DNA of 64,000 nt from an uncultured Opitutia bacterium (GCA_903840355.1 CAIMFJ010000002.1:62001-126000), one strand, 5' to 3'. Positions 1-9,632 are shown, counted from the stretch's first letter. Made by a program: numbers and translations. The notes: generated by a model not told the origin, from the letters alone.

Positions 1-566
1 TTCACGCGTTGCACCATGATTTCCGACGCGCGGAATTTATCGCGACGGTGCACTAAATAAACCTTCGAAGCAAAACGCGTCAGAAAGAGCGCCTCTTCGC
101 AAGCCGAGTCGCCGCCACCCACCACGGCCACGGGCACATCGCGGTAAAAAGCGCCATCGCACGTCGCACAGGTCGTGACGCCATTGCCGCCGTAGTATTG
201 TTTTTCGCCCGGGATACCCATGAAGCGAGGCGAAGCCCCGGTGGCGATGATGACCGCCTGGGCTTCGTAGGTCGCTTCGCCACCGACCAGTTTCTTGACC
301 GGACCCGAGAAATCCACCCGCTCGATACGATCGAAGGCAAAACGAGTCCCAAAACGCTCGGCCTGTGCTTTCATATTAGAAATCAGTTCGCTGCCATCCA
401 CCCCGTGGACAAAGCCCGGGAAGTTCTCGACCTCCGAGGTCGTGGTTAATTGACCGCCCGGCTGGGCACCTTCGAGGACGAGGGGGGTCAGCCCCGCCCG
501 GGCTGCATAAATCGCGGCGGTGAGGCCTGCACAGCCCGTACCAAGGATTAAAACGTGTTCTGCCAT
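1..566 (-). CDS. trxB: Thioredoxin reductase, C-terminus beyond window edge
   Basis: Flavoprotein that reduces thioredoxin with NADPH in the cytoplasm. The visible N-terminal part opens with the FAD dinucleotide fold ([13 protein letters not shown]). The redox-active CATC pair in [12 protein letters not shown] follows, and the NADPH-fold glycine motif VVGGGDSA comes next. The frame runs open through the left edge, so about 40% of the protein is missing. The start is the ATG at 566 because the FAD motif follows within three residues; an in-frame ATG at 581 would add five residues. Neither has a good ribosome site. It is divergent from secA. Identity is firm from the CATC motif between the two dinucleotide folds. 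Confidence 0.93.
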   Translation of the reverse strand, partial: MAEHVLILGTGCAGLTAAIYAARAGLTPLVLEGAQPGGQLTTTSEVENFPGFVHGVDGSELISNMKAQAERFGTRFAFDRIERVDFSGPVKKLVGGEATYEAQAVIIATGASPRFMGIPGEKQYYGGNGVTTCATCDGAFYRDVPVAVVGGGDSACEEALFLTRFASKVYLVHRRDKFRASEIMVQRV

Positions 567-692
567 GGGTGTAACTACCATCTTGAGGTCTCTAGGCCCA
601 TCGCAAGGCCGAAAATCCCATCGTGAACAACCTCAGACAAGGCTTGCCCCAGGGGGGCGGGTCGGGGTTTGCTCCTGCCTGCGACCGGACCT

Positions 693-3600
693 ATGTTTCT
701 CAGCATCCTCAAGCTCTTTGCAGGCAGCCACAATCGGAGTTTCCTCCGGAAGTGCGCGCCCCTCGTCAAGCGCATCAACGCCCTCGAAGTCGAGTACCAA
801 GGTCTCTCCGATGAGGCCTTACGTTCTAAGACGACCGAGTTCAAAAATCGCCTGGCCCAAGGCGAAACGTTAGATGACCTCTTGCCCGAAGCGTTTGCCG
901 TCGTCAAAAACGCCGCCCGCCGCTTGTGCGGTACGAAGGCCATCGTCTGCGAACATGAACTGACCTGGCAAATGGTGCACTTCGATGTGCAACTCATCGG
1001 CGGGATGGCCCTCCACCAAAAGATGATCGCCGAAATGGCGACGGGTGAAGGTAAAACGCTGGTCGCCACCCTCCCCCTCTACCTCAACGCGCTGACGGGG
1101 CGTAATTGCCAATTGGTGACGGTGAATGATTACCTCGCCCGACGCGACTCGGAGTGGATGGGGCACTTGTTCCGCTGGTTAGGCCTCACGGTGGGTTGTA
1201 TCCAAAATCAGATGCCCCCCGAAGAGCGGCAACAAGCCTACGCGTGCGATATCACCTACGGCACGGCTTCGGAATTTGGTTTCGATTACCTGCGCGATAA
1301 CGGCATGGCACTCTCGCAAGGCGAACAAGTCCAACGCGAGCACTACTACTGCATCGTCGACGAAATCGACTCCATCCTCATCGACGAAGCCCGCACGCCG
1401 CTGATTATTTCCGGCCCCGTCGCCGAAGAACGCGAACCCGCTTTCCCCCGCCTCAAAGACGCGGTGAAAATGCTCTTCGAACATCAGATGCGCTTGATCA
1501 CGCGCTTGATCAACGAAGCCTCACAAGAATTAAGCCAAGTTCCCGATAACAAAGACCCCGAGCCCGACACGCTCGATAAACTCTGGCTCGCCGCCAACGG
1601 CATGCCGCGCAACCGCGTATTCCTGCGTCTGATGGAAAATGGCCGCTGGCGCAAACTGCTCGAGAAATACGAAGGGATTCTCGCGAGCGAAATGGAAAAG
1701 GATCGCCGCTACCACCTCAAGGAGCGCCTCTACTTCACCGTCAGCGAACGCAACCACGAGTCCGACTTAACGCAACTCGGTCGCGACACCTTGCGACCCG
1801 GCAACCCCGATGCGTTCGTCTTGCCCGACCTGCCCACGCGCTACGTCGAACTAGACAAAGACGAATCCCTCACGCCCGAACAACGCAGCGCCCTGCGCTC
1901 CGAAGCGGAAGCGGCTTACATTCAAGTCTCTGAAGAAATTCACGCCATCGGCCAACTCCTCAAGGCCTACGGCCTCTACGAACGCGACAAGCATTACGTC
2001 GTGCACGAGGGTAAAGTTAAAATCGTCGACGAGAACACGGGTCGCATCATGGAAGGTCGGCGCTGGAGCGATGGCTTGCACCAAGCCGTGGAAACCAAGG
2101 AAGGCGTGCCCCTGGAAAAAGAAAATAAGACCTACGCCACCATCACGATTCAGAATTATTTCCGGATGTATGAAAAGTTGGCCGGGATGACGGGTACGGC
2201 CGAAACCGAAGCGTCCGAGTTCCACGACATCTACCGCCTCACGGTCGTCACCATCCCCACGCACCAACCGTGCATTCGGGTGGATGACAACGACATCGTG
2301 TTCAAAACGCGCCGCGAAAAATACCAATTTGCGATTAAAGAAATCAGCGAAGCTTACCAACGCGGCCAACCAGTGCTCGTGGGTACGGCCTCGGTCGAAG
2401 CTTCCGAAACCTTAGGTCGCATGCTGGCCATGGCCCGCGTGCCGCACAAAATCCTCAACGCCAAACACCACGAACAAGAGGCTGACATTGTCGCCCTCGC
2501 TGGCCAACGCGGGGCGGTGACGATTGCCACCAACATGGCCGGTCGCGGTACGGACATCCGTCTCGGCGAAGGCGTACGTGAATTAGGTGGTTTGTATGTC
2601 TTGGGCACCGAACGCCACGAATCGCGTCGCGTCGACCGCCAGCTCCGCGGTCGTTGCTCGCGCCAAGGCGACCCAGGTCGTTCGCGCTTCTTAGTTTCAC
2701 TCGAAGACGACTTAATGCGTCTCTTCGCCAACGCGGGCATCATCTCCTCGATGCTGGAGAAATCTTTCAAGGAAGGTGAACCGCTCGAACACCCGCTACT
2801 GAATCGTTCGATCGGCACGGCGCAAAAGCGCGTGGAAGGTCAAAACTACACGATGCGCAAGCGTCTGTTGCAATATGACGACGTGCTCAATCAACAGCGC
2901 AAAATCGTCTACGCCCTCCGCAATCGTACCCTCTCGGCTCCCGATAGCCGCACCACGATCCTCGATGTCGTGGGCGAAGAGATTGAAAGTCGCTTAAGCC
3001 TGGCCTTCCCCGATCCCAAGGGTTCGGCCGACGCCAAGAGCGTCGGGGCTTTCACGCAATGGTATATGGCGACGTTCCACCTGAGCCTTACCGCGGACGA
3101 AATCCTCAGCCGCACGTTGATCCAAGCGACGGAGTTTGCGCTCAAGAAAGTAGCCGACCTGCAAAACAGCCGCGAGGCGCATGAGGATAAGGCCATTTTG
3201 GAATATTTAGAGCGTCACATCTTGTTGCGCGCCATCGACCGCAATTGGCAAAACCACCTGACCGAGATGGACGAACTCCGTCGCGGCGTGGGCTTGCGCG
3301 GCTACGCCCAGAAAGATCCGTTGAACGAGTATAAAGCGGAAGCCTTCAAGGCCTTCGAGCTGCTCATGCAACAACTGCGCGAAGACACCTGCCGCGGCCT
3401 CTTCCGCACGGCTTCTTCCATGGAAGCGTTGGAATCGTTGATGCGCCGGGCCCAAGGCCAAGTCATCGCTTCCGGTCCCGCGGAACCGACGCAACCCATC
3501 GCCGCCAGCAGCCCCAGTGCCACTCCGGCCGCCGCCCCCGCCGCCAAACCTGAAAAGACCCGTGCGGGCGTCCCCAAGATTGGTCGCAACGCCGTGGTGC

Positions 3601-3701
3601 GCATTCGCAAAGGCTCCGAGAGTTTGGAAATTAAGTGGAAGAAAGCGGAAGCCATGGTGCGCGACGAGGGTTGGGAATACGTTGAAACCGTGTCGGAATG
3701 A
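693..3701 (+). CDS. secA: Preprotein translocase ATPase SecA
   Basis: Motor ATPase that drives preproteins through SecYEG at the inner membrane. The 1002-residue protein has Walker A MATGEGKT near residues 115-122, Walker B DEID near 223-226, the IVDENTGR segment near 444-451 and a helicase motif VI-like QLRGRCSRQGD. About 100 more residues than in E. coli SecA lie between residues 250 and 420, an insertion typical of Bacteroidetes and PVC bacteria. The C-terminus has an Ala/Pro-rich linker, and in place of the usual cysteine-rich zinc motif a basic KIGRNAVVRIRKG tail without cysteine. ATG 693 was preferred to an upstream TTG at 669 because it gives a normal N-terminus. Its stop overlaps lnt. 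Confidence 0.97.
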   Translation: MFLSILKLFAGSHNRSFLRKCAPLVKRINALEVEYQGLSDEALRSKTTEFKNRLAQGETLDDLLPEAFAVVKNAARRLCGTKAIVCEHELTWQMVHFDVQLIGGMALHQKMIAEMATGEGKTLVATLPLYLNALTGRNCQLVTVNDYLARRDSEWMGHLFRWLGLTVGCIQNQMPPEERQQAYACDITYGTASEFGFDYLRDNGMALSQGEQVQREHYYCIVDEIDSILIDEARTPLIISGPVAEEREPAFPRLKDAVKMLFEHQMRLITRLINEASQELSQVPDNKDPEPDTLDKLWLAANGMPRNRVFLRLMENGRWRKLLEKYEGILASEMEKDRRYHLKERLYFTVSERNHESDLTQLGRDTLRPGNPDAFVLPDLPTRYVELDKDESLTPEQRSALRSEAEAAYIQVSEEIHAIGQLLKAYGLYERDKHYVVHEGKVKIVDENTGRIMEGRRWSDGLHQAVETKEGVPLEKENKTYATITIQNYFRMYEKLAGMTGTAETEASEFHDIYRLTVVTIPTHQPCIRVDDNDIVFKTRREKYQFAIKEISEAYQRGQPVLVGTASVEASETLGRMLAMARVPHKILNAKHHEQEADIVALAGQRGAVTIATNMAGRGTDIRLGEGVRELGGLYVLGTERHESRRVDRQLRGRCSRQGDPGRSRFLVSLEDDLMRLFANAGIISSMLEKSFKEGEPLEHPLLNRSIGTAQKRVEGQNYTMRKRLLQYDDVLNQQRKIVYALRNRTLSAPDSRTTILDVVGEEIESRLSLAFPDPKGSADAKSVGAFTQWYMATFHLSLTADEILSRTLIQATEFALKKVADLQNSREAHEDKAILEYLERHILLRAIDRNWQNHLTEMDELRRGVGLRGYAQKDPLNEYKAEAFKAFELLMQQLREDTCRGLFRTASSMEALESLMRRAQGQVIASGPAEPTQPIAASSPSATPAAAPAAKPEKTRAGVPKIGRNAVVRIRKGSESLEIKWKKAEAMVRDEGWEYVETVSE

Positions 3702-5335
3702 CCGCACCTGCCGCGAAGGAAAACGCTCGGGACGCTGCCCTGATTTGGGGCAGCACGAGCCTCACCGCGGTCCTGCTGTTTTTTTCGTTCGGTCCGGTCG
3801 GCCATCCGTTCCTCGCCTTCATCGCCCTGTTGCCCGTCTGCTTCGCCGTCACGCGTCAACCCGCGTGGGCGAGTTGGCGCCGGGCCGCCTTCCTCACGTC
3901 GTGGATCCTGTGGATCGCCCTGCTTATTTGGTTGCGTCACGTCTACCCTCCGCTCGGCTGGTTGGGGCTGATTTTATTAACCGCCTACTGCGCCCTGTTT
4001 AATACCGCGTGGCTCATCTTACTGCGCTGGATTTTACCGACGCTGCAGGGGCAAGCCGTCTTCTGGCGTTTATTAGCGATGCTGGGACTCGCGGGAGCCT
4101 GGGGGTTGGGAGAATGGGTACGGGCTAATTTTCTAACCGGCTTCGGATGGCTCCCCTTCGCCGCCAGCCAAGAGAGCAACGTCGTCATGCTCACGCTCTG
4201 TAGCTGGGTGGGACCTTACGGACTCTCCATGGCACTGGTGCTCATCAACCTTGGCTTGGCGCGCTGGGTGCACCGTTTCCTGAGTCAGCGTTCCACCGAC
4301 CAATCCCTCGCCCCGCTCGGCCCAGCGGCTTGGCTCCAAGGGCTCACGCCCGAACTCTACCTCGGACTGAGCACCATTGCGGCCGCGTTTTACGGCCTGA
4401 TCACGCAACCGTTACCGACCGCACGCGATACCATCACGCTACAGATGGTCGCAGTGCAAACCAACTTCGACCCGAATGCGAAGTGGGACCAAGCGTTGCT
4501 CAACCAACACATCAGCGAGATCACGCAACACACCTTAGGGGGCGCCAAAGCCAAACCGGATTTGATCTTGTGGCCCGAGGCCGCGATTCCGTTGACGCTT
4601 GAAAATGCCCCGTGGCAAAGTCACCTGAAAGCGCTGACGCAAAATACCGGCACGACCTTGGTGATCGGCACGATAGAGAAACGCGAACAAGGCTACACCA
4701 ACGGCGTTGCCGTCATCGGGCCCGAAGGCTTGCGGACACCGACTTATGCCAAGCGCCACTTAGTGCCTTTTGGCGAATACGTCCCCTTGGCGAATTTCTT
4801 GCCCCTGCGTAAGGTCGTACCCATCGCCGAAGATTGCGTCGCCGGCGATAGCGTGTCGCTCCTCCCGCTGCGCACGTTAAAAGGCCAAAGCCTTTCGGCG
4901 GGGGCCTTGGTGTGCTACGAAGACGTGTTTCCCGAGCTCGCCCGCGAACACGCCCGCGCCGGAGCCGACCTGCTCATCGTCATCACCAACGACGCTTGGT
5001 ACGGACAAGAAGCCGGAGCCTACCAACACGCCGCCCATTCGACGCTCCTCGCAGCCTCGACCGGCCTACCCCTCTTGCGCTGTGGTAATGCCGGCTGGAG
5101 TGGCACCATCGACCGCCACGGACGCACCCAGGCCATGGTCAACCCGGCCAACCAATCGATTTACTTTGCGGGCTTTTCCGCCCCGCTCACCGCCCAAGTG
5201 ACCTTGCCCGAATACCGTGAGCCCACCTTCTGGGTGCAGCACGGGGAATGGGCCGTCGGGTTAGGCGGGCTTTGCTTGGCCCTGACCTACCTGTGGCGGC
5301 GCCGGTGGTATCGCGAAAAGTCCTTGTCGACCTAG
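3698..5335 (+). CDS. lnt: Apolipoprotein N-acyltransferase
   Basis: Transfers the third acyl chain to the N-terminal cysteine of lipoproteins in the inner membrane. The 545-residue protein has an N-terminal half with several membrane helices (about residues 15-235) and a C-terminal nitrilase domain. The expected triad is visible: E294 in LWPEAAIP, K352 in YAKRHLVPFGEY and C406 in GALVCYEDV. A last hydrophobic helix lies near 515-530. The start overlaps the secA stop as ATGA, so the two are probably translationally coupled. With the lolC and lolD genes further on, it points to a full outer-membrane lipoprotein route. Confidence 0.95.
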   Translation: MTAPAAKENARDAALIWGSTSLTAVLLFFSFGPVGHPFLAFIALLPVCFAVTRQPAWASWRRAAFLTSWILWIALLIWLRHVYPPLGWLGLILLTAYCALFNTAWLILLRWILPTLQGQAVFWRLLAMLGLAGAWGLGEWVRANFLTGFGWLPFAASQESNVVMLTLCSWVGPYGLSMALVLINLGLARWVHRFLSQRSTDQSLAPLGPAAWLQGLTPELYLGLSTIAAAFYGLITQPLPTARDTITLQMVAVQTNFDPNAKWDQALLNQHISEITQHTLGGAKAKPDLILWPEAAIPLTLENAPWQSHLKALTQNTGTTLVIGTIEKREQGYTNGVAVIGPEGLRTPTYAKRHLVPFGEYVPLANFLPLRKVVPIAEDCVAGDSVSLLPLRTLKGQSLSAGALVCYEDVFPELAREHARAGADLLIVITNDAWYGQEAGAYQHAAHSTLLAASTGLPLLRCGNAGWSGTIDRHGRTQAMVNPANQSIYFAGFSAPLTAQVTLPEYREPTFWVQHGEWAVGLGGLCLALTYLWRRRWYREKSLST

Positions 5336-5407
5336 GTCCGTTTTCCCGCACAGTAGGGGGCGTTGCTCAGACGAATCGGGCGACCTGCTTCGCTCCCCAG
5401 ACGCGCC

Positions 5408-6292
5408 ATGAAATTCCTTTCGACCCTCCTGCTCCTGACTTGGTTCAGCTCGCTTTGCGCCCAAGAAATCAAGAAGCCGAAAACGGAATTGCCGCCCAAT
5501 GGCATCGCGACGTTCAAGTTGCACCTGCGCTCGATCCCCACGATTCGGGTCAAAATTAATGGCAAAGATTTAGTCCTCGGCGTGGACACGGGTTGCCAAG
5601 GCCCGGGCGTACTCACGCCCCAAGCCGCCCTCCACTGCGGGGTGCAAGAAGCGTTCTCGACGCCGAGCATGGGAAACTCCGGCCGCAGTGAAACGGTCTT
5701 TGGTTACATCAAAGAAATCTCCGCCGGCGGTGCGAAGTGGAAAGATTTTCATATTTCCATTATGCCGCTCGACGGCATGGACATCGATGGCCTGCTGGGC
5801 GCTGATATTTTATTCGAGCACGCGTTCTACATGGACCTCACCAATCGCGTGATGATTTTAGGCAAGACACCTGATACCAGCTCCGCCCATGAGGTGTCCT
5901 GCTACAGCCGCGGCGGACACTGCGGCGTGAACATCGAAGTCGAAGGGCAAAAGGTCCCGATGATTGTCGATTCCGGGGCGTCGAAGTCGTACATGAGCTC
6001 TTTGAAATTTAAGGGTGAGACCAAGTTCCAGGGCTTCTTGCCCGTGGCCTCAGTCCGCGGCGTCGGCCTCACCCGCGTCGAGGTTTGCGACATTCACTCC
6101 CTGCGCCTCGGCGGGGCCCCCTTGACGGGCGTGGAATTCATTCGCGACAAAGAGCACAACTTACTGGGTGATGATTTCTTGATGGCTCACCCGATCGCCG
6201 TCGACATGCCCTCGCGGCGCTTGTGGTTGTTTGAAGCCCAAAAAAGCACTCCAACCCCGGCGGCCGAGGCGAGTGCTCCTAAGACTAAATAA
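5408..6292 (+). CDS. Secreted retropepsin-like aspartic protease family protein
   Basis: A 294-residue protein with a signal peptide (MKFLSTLLLLTWFSSLCA, cleavage probably near residue 18). Two copies of the aspartic protease signature are seen: VDTG near residues 59-62 and VDSGAS near 187-192. This two-lobe arrangement in one chain resembles bacterial gag-asp/retropepsin-like proteins. Substrate is unknown; periplasmic location is inferred. The ATG at 5408 was chosen because it begins the signal peptide; an upstream TTG at 5363 would place charged residues ahead of it. It follows lnt by 72 bases and converges on the next gene. Confidence 0.75.
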   Translation: MKFLSTLLLLTWFSSLCAQEIKKPKTELPPNGIATFKLHLRSIPTIRVKINGKDLVLGVDTGCQGPGVLTPQAALHCGVQEAFSTPSMGNSGRSETVFGYIKEISAGGAKWKDFHISIMPLDGMDIDGLLGADILFEHAFYMDLTNRVMILGKTPDTSSAHEVSCYSRGGHCGVNIEVEGQKVPMIVDSGASKSYMSSLKFKGETKFQGFLPVASVRGVGLTRVEVCDIHSLRLGGAPLTGVEFIRDKEHNLLGDDFLMAHPIAVDMPSRRLWLFEAQKSTPTPAAEASAPKTK

Positions 6293-6304
6293 ACCCTTTA
6301 GGTT

Positions 6305-7069
6305 TTAGCGGCGCGAACGCGAACCACCTGAGCCCCCTTCGCGGTCACCACGCTCGCGGTTGCCGCCTTCGCCATCTTCTTCGCCTTCGGGAGCTTCTTC
6401 TTCATCATCCCAGCGCAGGTTCTTTTCCATGTCCTTGTCGACGTCTTCGACTTCAGGGAGGTCGACTAAGTCTTCTGGAGCGGAGGAAGGACGGGCGGGC
6501 TTATCATCATCGTCATCATCCGTGGGCAACTCGTGACCTTGCGGTACGAATTCTAAAATGTCGGTGATTTCTTGGAAGGGGTGAATATCGCGACCTTCGA
6601 TCAAGGCTTGGTTGCGGATTTCGCTGAGTTGTTCATCCACATCCTCCACCGTGAGTTTCTGCTCCAACTTGATGGTGTCGTTGATGAGCTTCACGCGCAG
6701 GCGCATGATGTGCTCTAAGAAGTCGGCGTAAGCTCCCTTGTCGCCGTCTTTAATATTCGGCAGGGCGAAGAGTTGTTCTTCCGAATCTAAAATATGCTCG
6801 GCCACGCGAGCGAGGCGCACGGTGTTTTCCTTGTCGATGTCTTGGACTTGGAAAGGCACGAAGGCGGCTTCGAGGACTTCGTTGGAGAGGCCGAACTCGC
6901 GCAGGGGGTCGAGGGCATCCAGAATCCAGGGGAACTGATAGGGGTCCAGAATACCTAAACCGTCTGGCTCGTAGTGCTTGGGATCAGAATTGTCCTTCAC
7001 CCACCAAGTGCCGTCCTTTTCTTGGTAGCGGATGGTGCACCAGAGCAATTTAGAGGTCGTCACAGCCAT
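6305..7069 (-). CDS. Unknown protein with acidic disordered C-terminal tail
   Basis: I do not recognise a family. The 254-residue product starts with a compact segment rich in Trp, Tyr and Pro (roughly residues 1-85), followed by a charged helical stretch (85-165). It ends in a low-complexity tail with an Asp run near residue 187, many Glu-Asp pairs, and a Gly/Arg/Ser-rich end. The tail is probably disordered. No signal peptide or membrane helix is seen, so it is probably cytoplasmic. ATG 7069 is used; a TTG at 7105 is also in frame. It stands alone, convergent with the aspartic protease gene and divergent from pyrD. Confidence 0.7.
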   Translation of the reverse strand: MAVTTSKLLWCTIRYQEKDGTWWVKDNSDPKHYEPDGLGILDPYQFPWILDALDPLREFGLSNEVLEAAFVPFQVQDIDKENTVRLARVAEHILDSEEQLFALPNIKDGDKGAYADFLEHIMRLRVKLINDTIKLEQKLTVEDVDEQLSEIRNQALIEGRDIHPFQEITDILEFVPQGHELPTDDDDDDKPARPSSAPEDLVDLPEVEDVDKDMEKNLRWDDEEEAPEGEEDGEGGNRERGDREGGSGGSRSRR

Positions 7070-7178
7070 GGCAGGGTGATTTGCCCAAGTCTGGGCGGGA
7101 GTCAAGAGGGGTTGATGCTCAATGTAAGTCGTTTGTTCTCCGCTTTCCTTCCCCCAATTAGTCGGCTAAACCCTAAGC

Positions 7179-8231
7179 ATGTCTTTTTTGTATGAAAAAG
7201 TGATTGCCCGGGGTCTTTTTGCTATGGACCCCGAAAAAGCCCACCAGTGGGGACTCCGGGGGATGGGTCTGCTGGGGTCGATTGCTCCGTTACGATTCTG
7301 CCTCGAACGCCAGTTACTCCCTCGCGGGGCTCGGCCGATTGAGCTCTTCGGATTAAAATTCCCCAACCACGTCGGCCTGGCAGCGGGGTTCGACAAGGAT
7401 GGCCTCGGGTGGCGCGGGGCGGCAGCCCTGGGATTTGGTCACGTCGAAATCGGCACGGTCACCCAACACGCCCAACCGGGCAATGAACGTCCCCGCGTCT
7501 TCCGCTACCCTGCCCTCAAAGCGGTGGTGAACTCTTACGGTTTCCCGAACGCGGGAGCGGCGGCGTTGCAAGCGAAGCTCGCGGGCTTGCCCGGTCGCGG
7601 TCAACGCGCCTGCCCGCTCGGCATCAACATCGGTAAATCCAAAATCACGCCCGCGGAAACGGCCCCCGAAGACTATTTAGATTCTTTTAAGAAACTCGCC
7701 CCGTTGGCCGACTACTTAGTCATCAACATCAGCAGCCCCAACACGCCCGGCTTACGCAGCCTGCAAGATCGCGCCCCGTTGTTGCGCCTGTTGCAAACCC
7801 TCAGCCAAGAAAATCGCCACACCGCGGGCGGCCCCGTGCCGTTGTTGCTCAAAATCGCTCCGGATTTAAACGCTTACCAATTAGCGGACATCGTGAACGT
7901 GGTCGGCGAATGCGGCCTCGCGGGCATCATCGCCACGAACACGACCATCACGCGTCCGCCGGGCACAGAAGCGTGCGTGACCAAAGGTGGCCTGAGCGGC
8001 GCGCCCTTACTGGAACGTTCCTTGCAAGTCGTTCGTTTCTTAGCCCAAGAATCGCGCGGTCGCATTCCCATTATCGGTTGCGGAGGGATTTTAAAGGGTG
8101 CCGACGCAGGTCGCTTCATGGATGAAGGGGCCTCGCTGGTGCAAGTCTACTCGGGCTTAGTCTTCCGCGGCCCCGCCCTCGCCCGCGAAATTTCCACCGC
8201 CCTCGCTTGGCGTCAACGCACATGGATCTAA
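7179..8231 (+). CDS. pyrD: Dihydroorotate dehydrogenase (quinone), class 2
   Basis: Oxidises dihydroorotate to orotate in pyrimidine synthesis, passing electrons to membrane quinone through FMN. The 350-residue protein has the class 2 N-terminal helical region (MSFLYEKVIARGLFAMDPEKAH), the GLAAGFDKDG motif, the substrate loop NSYGFPN, the active-site INISSPNTPGLR, the FMN-site IIATNTTI, and GGLSGAPL followed by IIGCGGI. Length is normal for class 2. The ATG at 7179 gives the expected membrane-associating N-terminus. Its last ten bases overlap the next gene. Confidence 0.96.
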   Translation: MSFLYEKVIARGLFAMDPEKAHQWGLRGMGLLGSIAPLRFCLERQLLPRGARPIELFGLKFPNHVGLAAGFDKDGLGWRGAAALGFGHVEIGTVTQHAQPGNERPRVFRYPALKAVVNSYGFPNAGAAALQAKLAGLPGRGQRACPLGINIGKSKITPAETAPEDYLDSFKKLAPLADYLVINISSPNTPGLRSLQDRAPLLRLLQTLSQENRHTAGGPVPLLLKIAPDLNAYQLADIVNVVGECGLAGIIATNTTITRPPGTEACVTKGGLSGAPLLERSLQVVRFLAQESRGRIPIIGCGGILKGADAGRFMDEGASLVQVYSGLVFRGPALAREISTALAWRQRTWI

Positions 8232-8968
8232 AAAAACTGCTCCTCCTCGCCTGCTTCACCGTCGTTGCGACGTTGAGTGCCGCGACTCGCCCCAATGCGA
8301 AAAAAGGCGACCCCATGGCCGCCGATACGTGGCGCGCCGCACCCAGTGCGTGGGAAAATAAAGACGTCAAAACAGCGGTCTTAGAAGTCCTCGACTTCGG
8401 CGTTACCACCAGCGACGCCCCCGCCGCCGCCGTCCGCATCCAAACGGGCACGACGCAGGATGAAAACGGCGGCGTCATCATCGTGCTCCTCCCGCCGGAA
8501 CGTTTCAGCGACTTCATCAGTAACTTCTCGGCCCGCGAACTGGGTGGCAACCGCAGCGGCTTCGGGGCCCTGTCCCACGCCAAGACTTTCACGGGAACGT
8601 ATGTGACCGTCCAAGGCGAAGGGGCGGTGTGTTATCAGCTCGACCCCAAAGTCGCCGCGAAACTACCGAAGCCGAGCGTGCTTTTACAAAATCAATTAAA
8701 AGCGGATAAGGGCAATCCGCCGCCCGCAACGCCCGAGCGTCCGGGTTGGAAACAAAAAGAGTTTAACGTCGCTCAAATCGGCAAGCCCGGCGCGCCTGAA
8801 ACCGCCCGCGAATGGGATCGTTTGCAAGGGATCTTAGCCCAACAAACCGCGAAAGAAAAACAGCCCCGCTGGAAAACCAAGGAGCTGCAAGAAACCCTCC
8901 ACGACGGCCGCAACATCATCGTGAACGATGAGAATGCGAAAGTGGAGTGGACCTTAGTCTGGCGCTAA
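8222..8968 (+). CDS. Secreted protein of unknown function
   Basis: A 248-residue product with a clear signal peptide (MDLKKLLLLACFTVVATLSA). The mature part begins with about 130 residues of mixed strand and helix character, then has a Pro/Lys-rich linker around residues 145-165 and a charged C-terminal part. I do not recognise a domain. The start ATG at 8222 lies inside the end of pyrD (10-base overlap), which suggests translational coupling although no shared role is obvious. Downstream is a short CGC-TAA-GCG element followed by a T-run, a possible weak terminator at its stop. Confidence 0.75.
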   Translation: MDLKKLLLLACFTVVATLSAATRPNAKKGDPMAADTWRAAPSAWENKDVKTAVLEVLDFGVTTSDAPAAAVRIQTGTTQDENGGVIIVLLPPERFSDFISNFSARELGGNRSGFGALSHAKTFTGTYVTVQGEGAVCYQLDPKVAAKLPKPSVLLQNQLKADKGNPPPATPERPGWKQKEFNVAQIGKPGAPETAREWDRLQGILAQQTAKEKQPRWKTKELQETLHDGRNIIVNDENAKVEWTLVWR

Positions 8969-8971
8969 GCG

Positions 8972-9538
8972 TTATTTTTTCTCGGCCGGGGGCACGGCTT
9001 TCTGGTTCACCGGAATGTGCACTTCCGATTGCTTCAAGAAGAACGGTACAAAGGGACTATTCCAATAGACGCCATAGGGTTCGCCGGTGGCTTGATACTC
9101 GGGGTGCTGCGTCAACCAAGTCCGCAATTTGCCGAGGGCTTCGTTGAAATTTTCTTGGCTGTAAGAACCGCGAATCCCGATGGCCGCAACCCAGCGCTCG
9201 GGGACGGTGCTTAATTTCACTTGGTCGGTCGCCGTCAGGTCTTGGCGTTGGGCGGATTTAGCATCGACGTAAAAAACCATCACGCCTGGTTGCACCCGGG
9301 CTTCCACCGGAGCGGTCATCGGGATTTGGTGGCTGTCAATGTAACGGAACAATCGCATGAAGAGCCCGTTGTTGGCTTCGAAGTAACCCTTGGGCGATTC
9401 AGCCAATAACAGACGGGCGGCCGGAAGTTTTTTGACTTCCATTTCCCCCGGCGAAGTGCGCGGGTACGCTTCTTCAACCCCACGTAACCCAGCAGGAAGC
9501 AACGCAGCCATGAGTAATAAGATAGGGGCGATTCTCAT
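8972..9538 (-). CDS. SOUL-family haem-binding-like protein, exported
   Basis: A 188-residue product beginning with a signal peptide (MRIAPILLLMAALLPAGLRG). The mature domain matches the SOUL/HBP pattern: a first strand (VKKLPAARLLLAE), GYFEANNGLFMRLFRYI, then the IPMTAPVEARV motif, and toward the end a strand around GEPYGVYWNSPFVP. Members of this family bind haem or other hydrophobic ligands in some organisms; the ligand here is unknown. The frame stays open far upstream to 9892, but that part runs over the leader and start of the divergent DUF502 gene, so the signal-peptide ATG at 9538 is used. Confidence 0.85.
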   Translation of the reverse strand: MRIAPILLLMAALLPAGLRGVEEAYPRTSPGEMEVKKLPAARLLLAESPKGYFEANNGLFMRLFRYIDSHQIPMTAPVEARVQPGVMVFYVDAKSAQRQDLTATDQVKLSTVPERWVAAIGIRGSYSQENFNEALGKLRTWLTQHPEYQATGEPYGVYWNSPFVPFFLKQSEVHIPVNQKAVPPAEKK

Positions 9539-9632
9539 AAATGCCATTAAAAGCAGTCCGCCCCAAAATAGCAAACGCCAGAAAGCGCGGACCGCCCTTG
9601 CCAGCGAGGGCAAAGGGGCTTTCCTAAGGTCC

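Noticed and set aside
575-1069. Open 164-codon frame on the minus strand inside secA
   Set aside because: It lies opposite conserved SecA coding sequence and has no recognisable motif; a shadow of codon bias.
8961-8982. Possible terminator after the gene at 8222
   Set aside because: The stem is only three to four bases (CGC-TAA-GCG); the T-run alone is not convincing.
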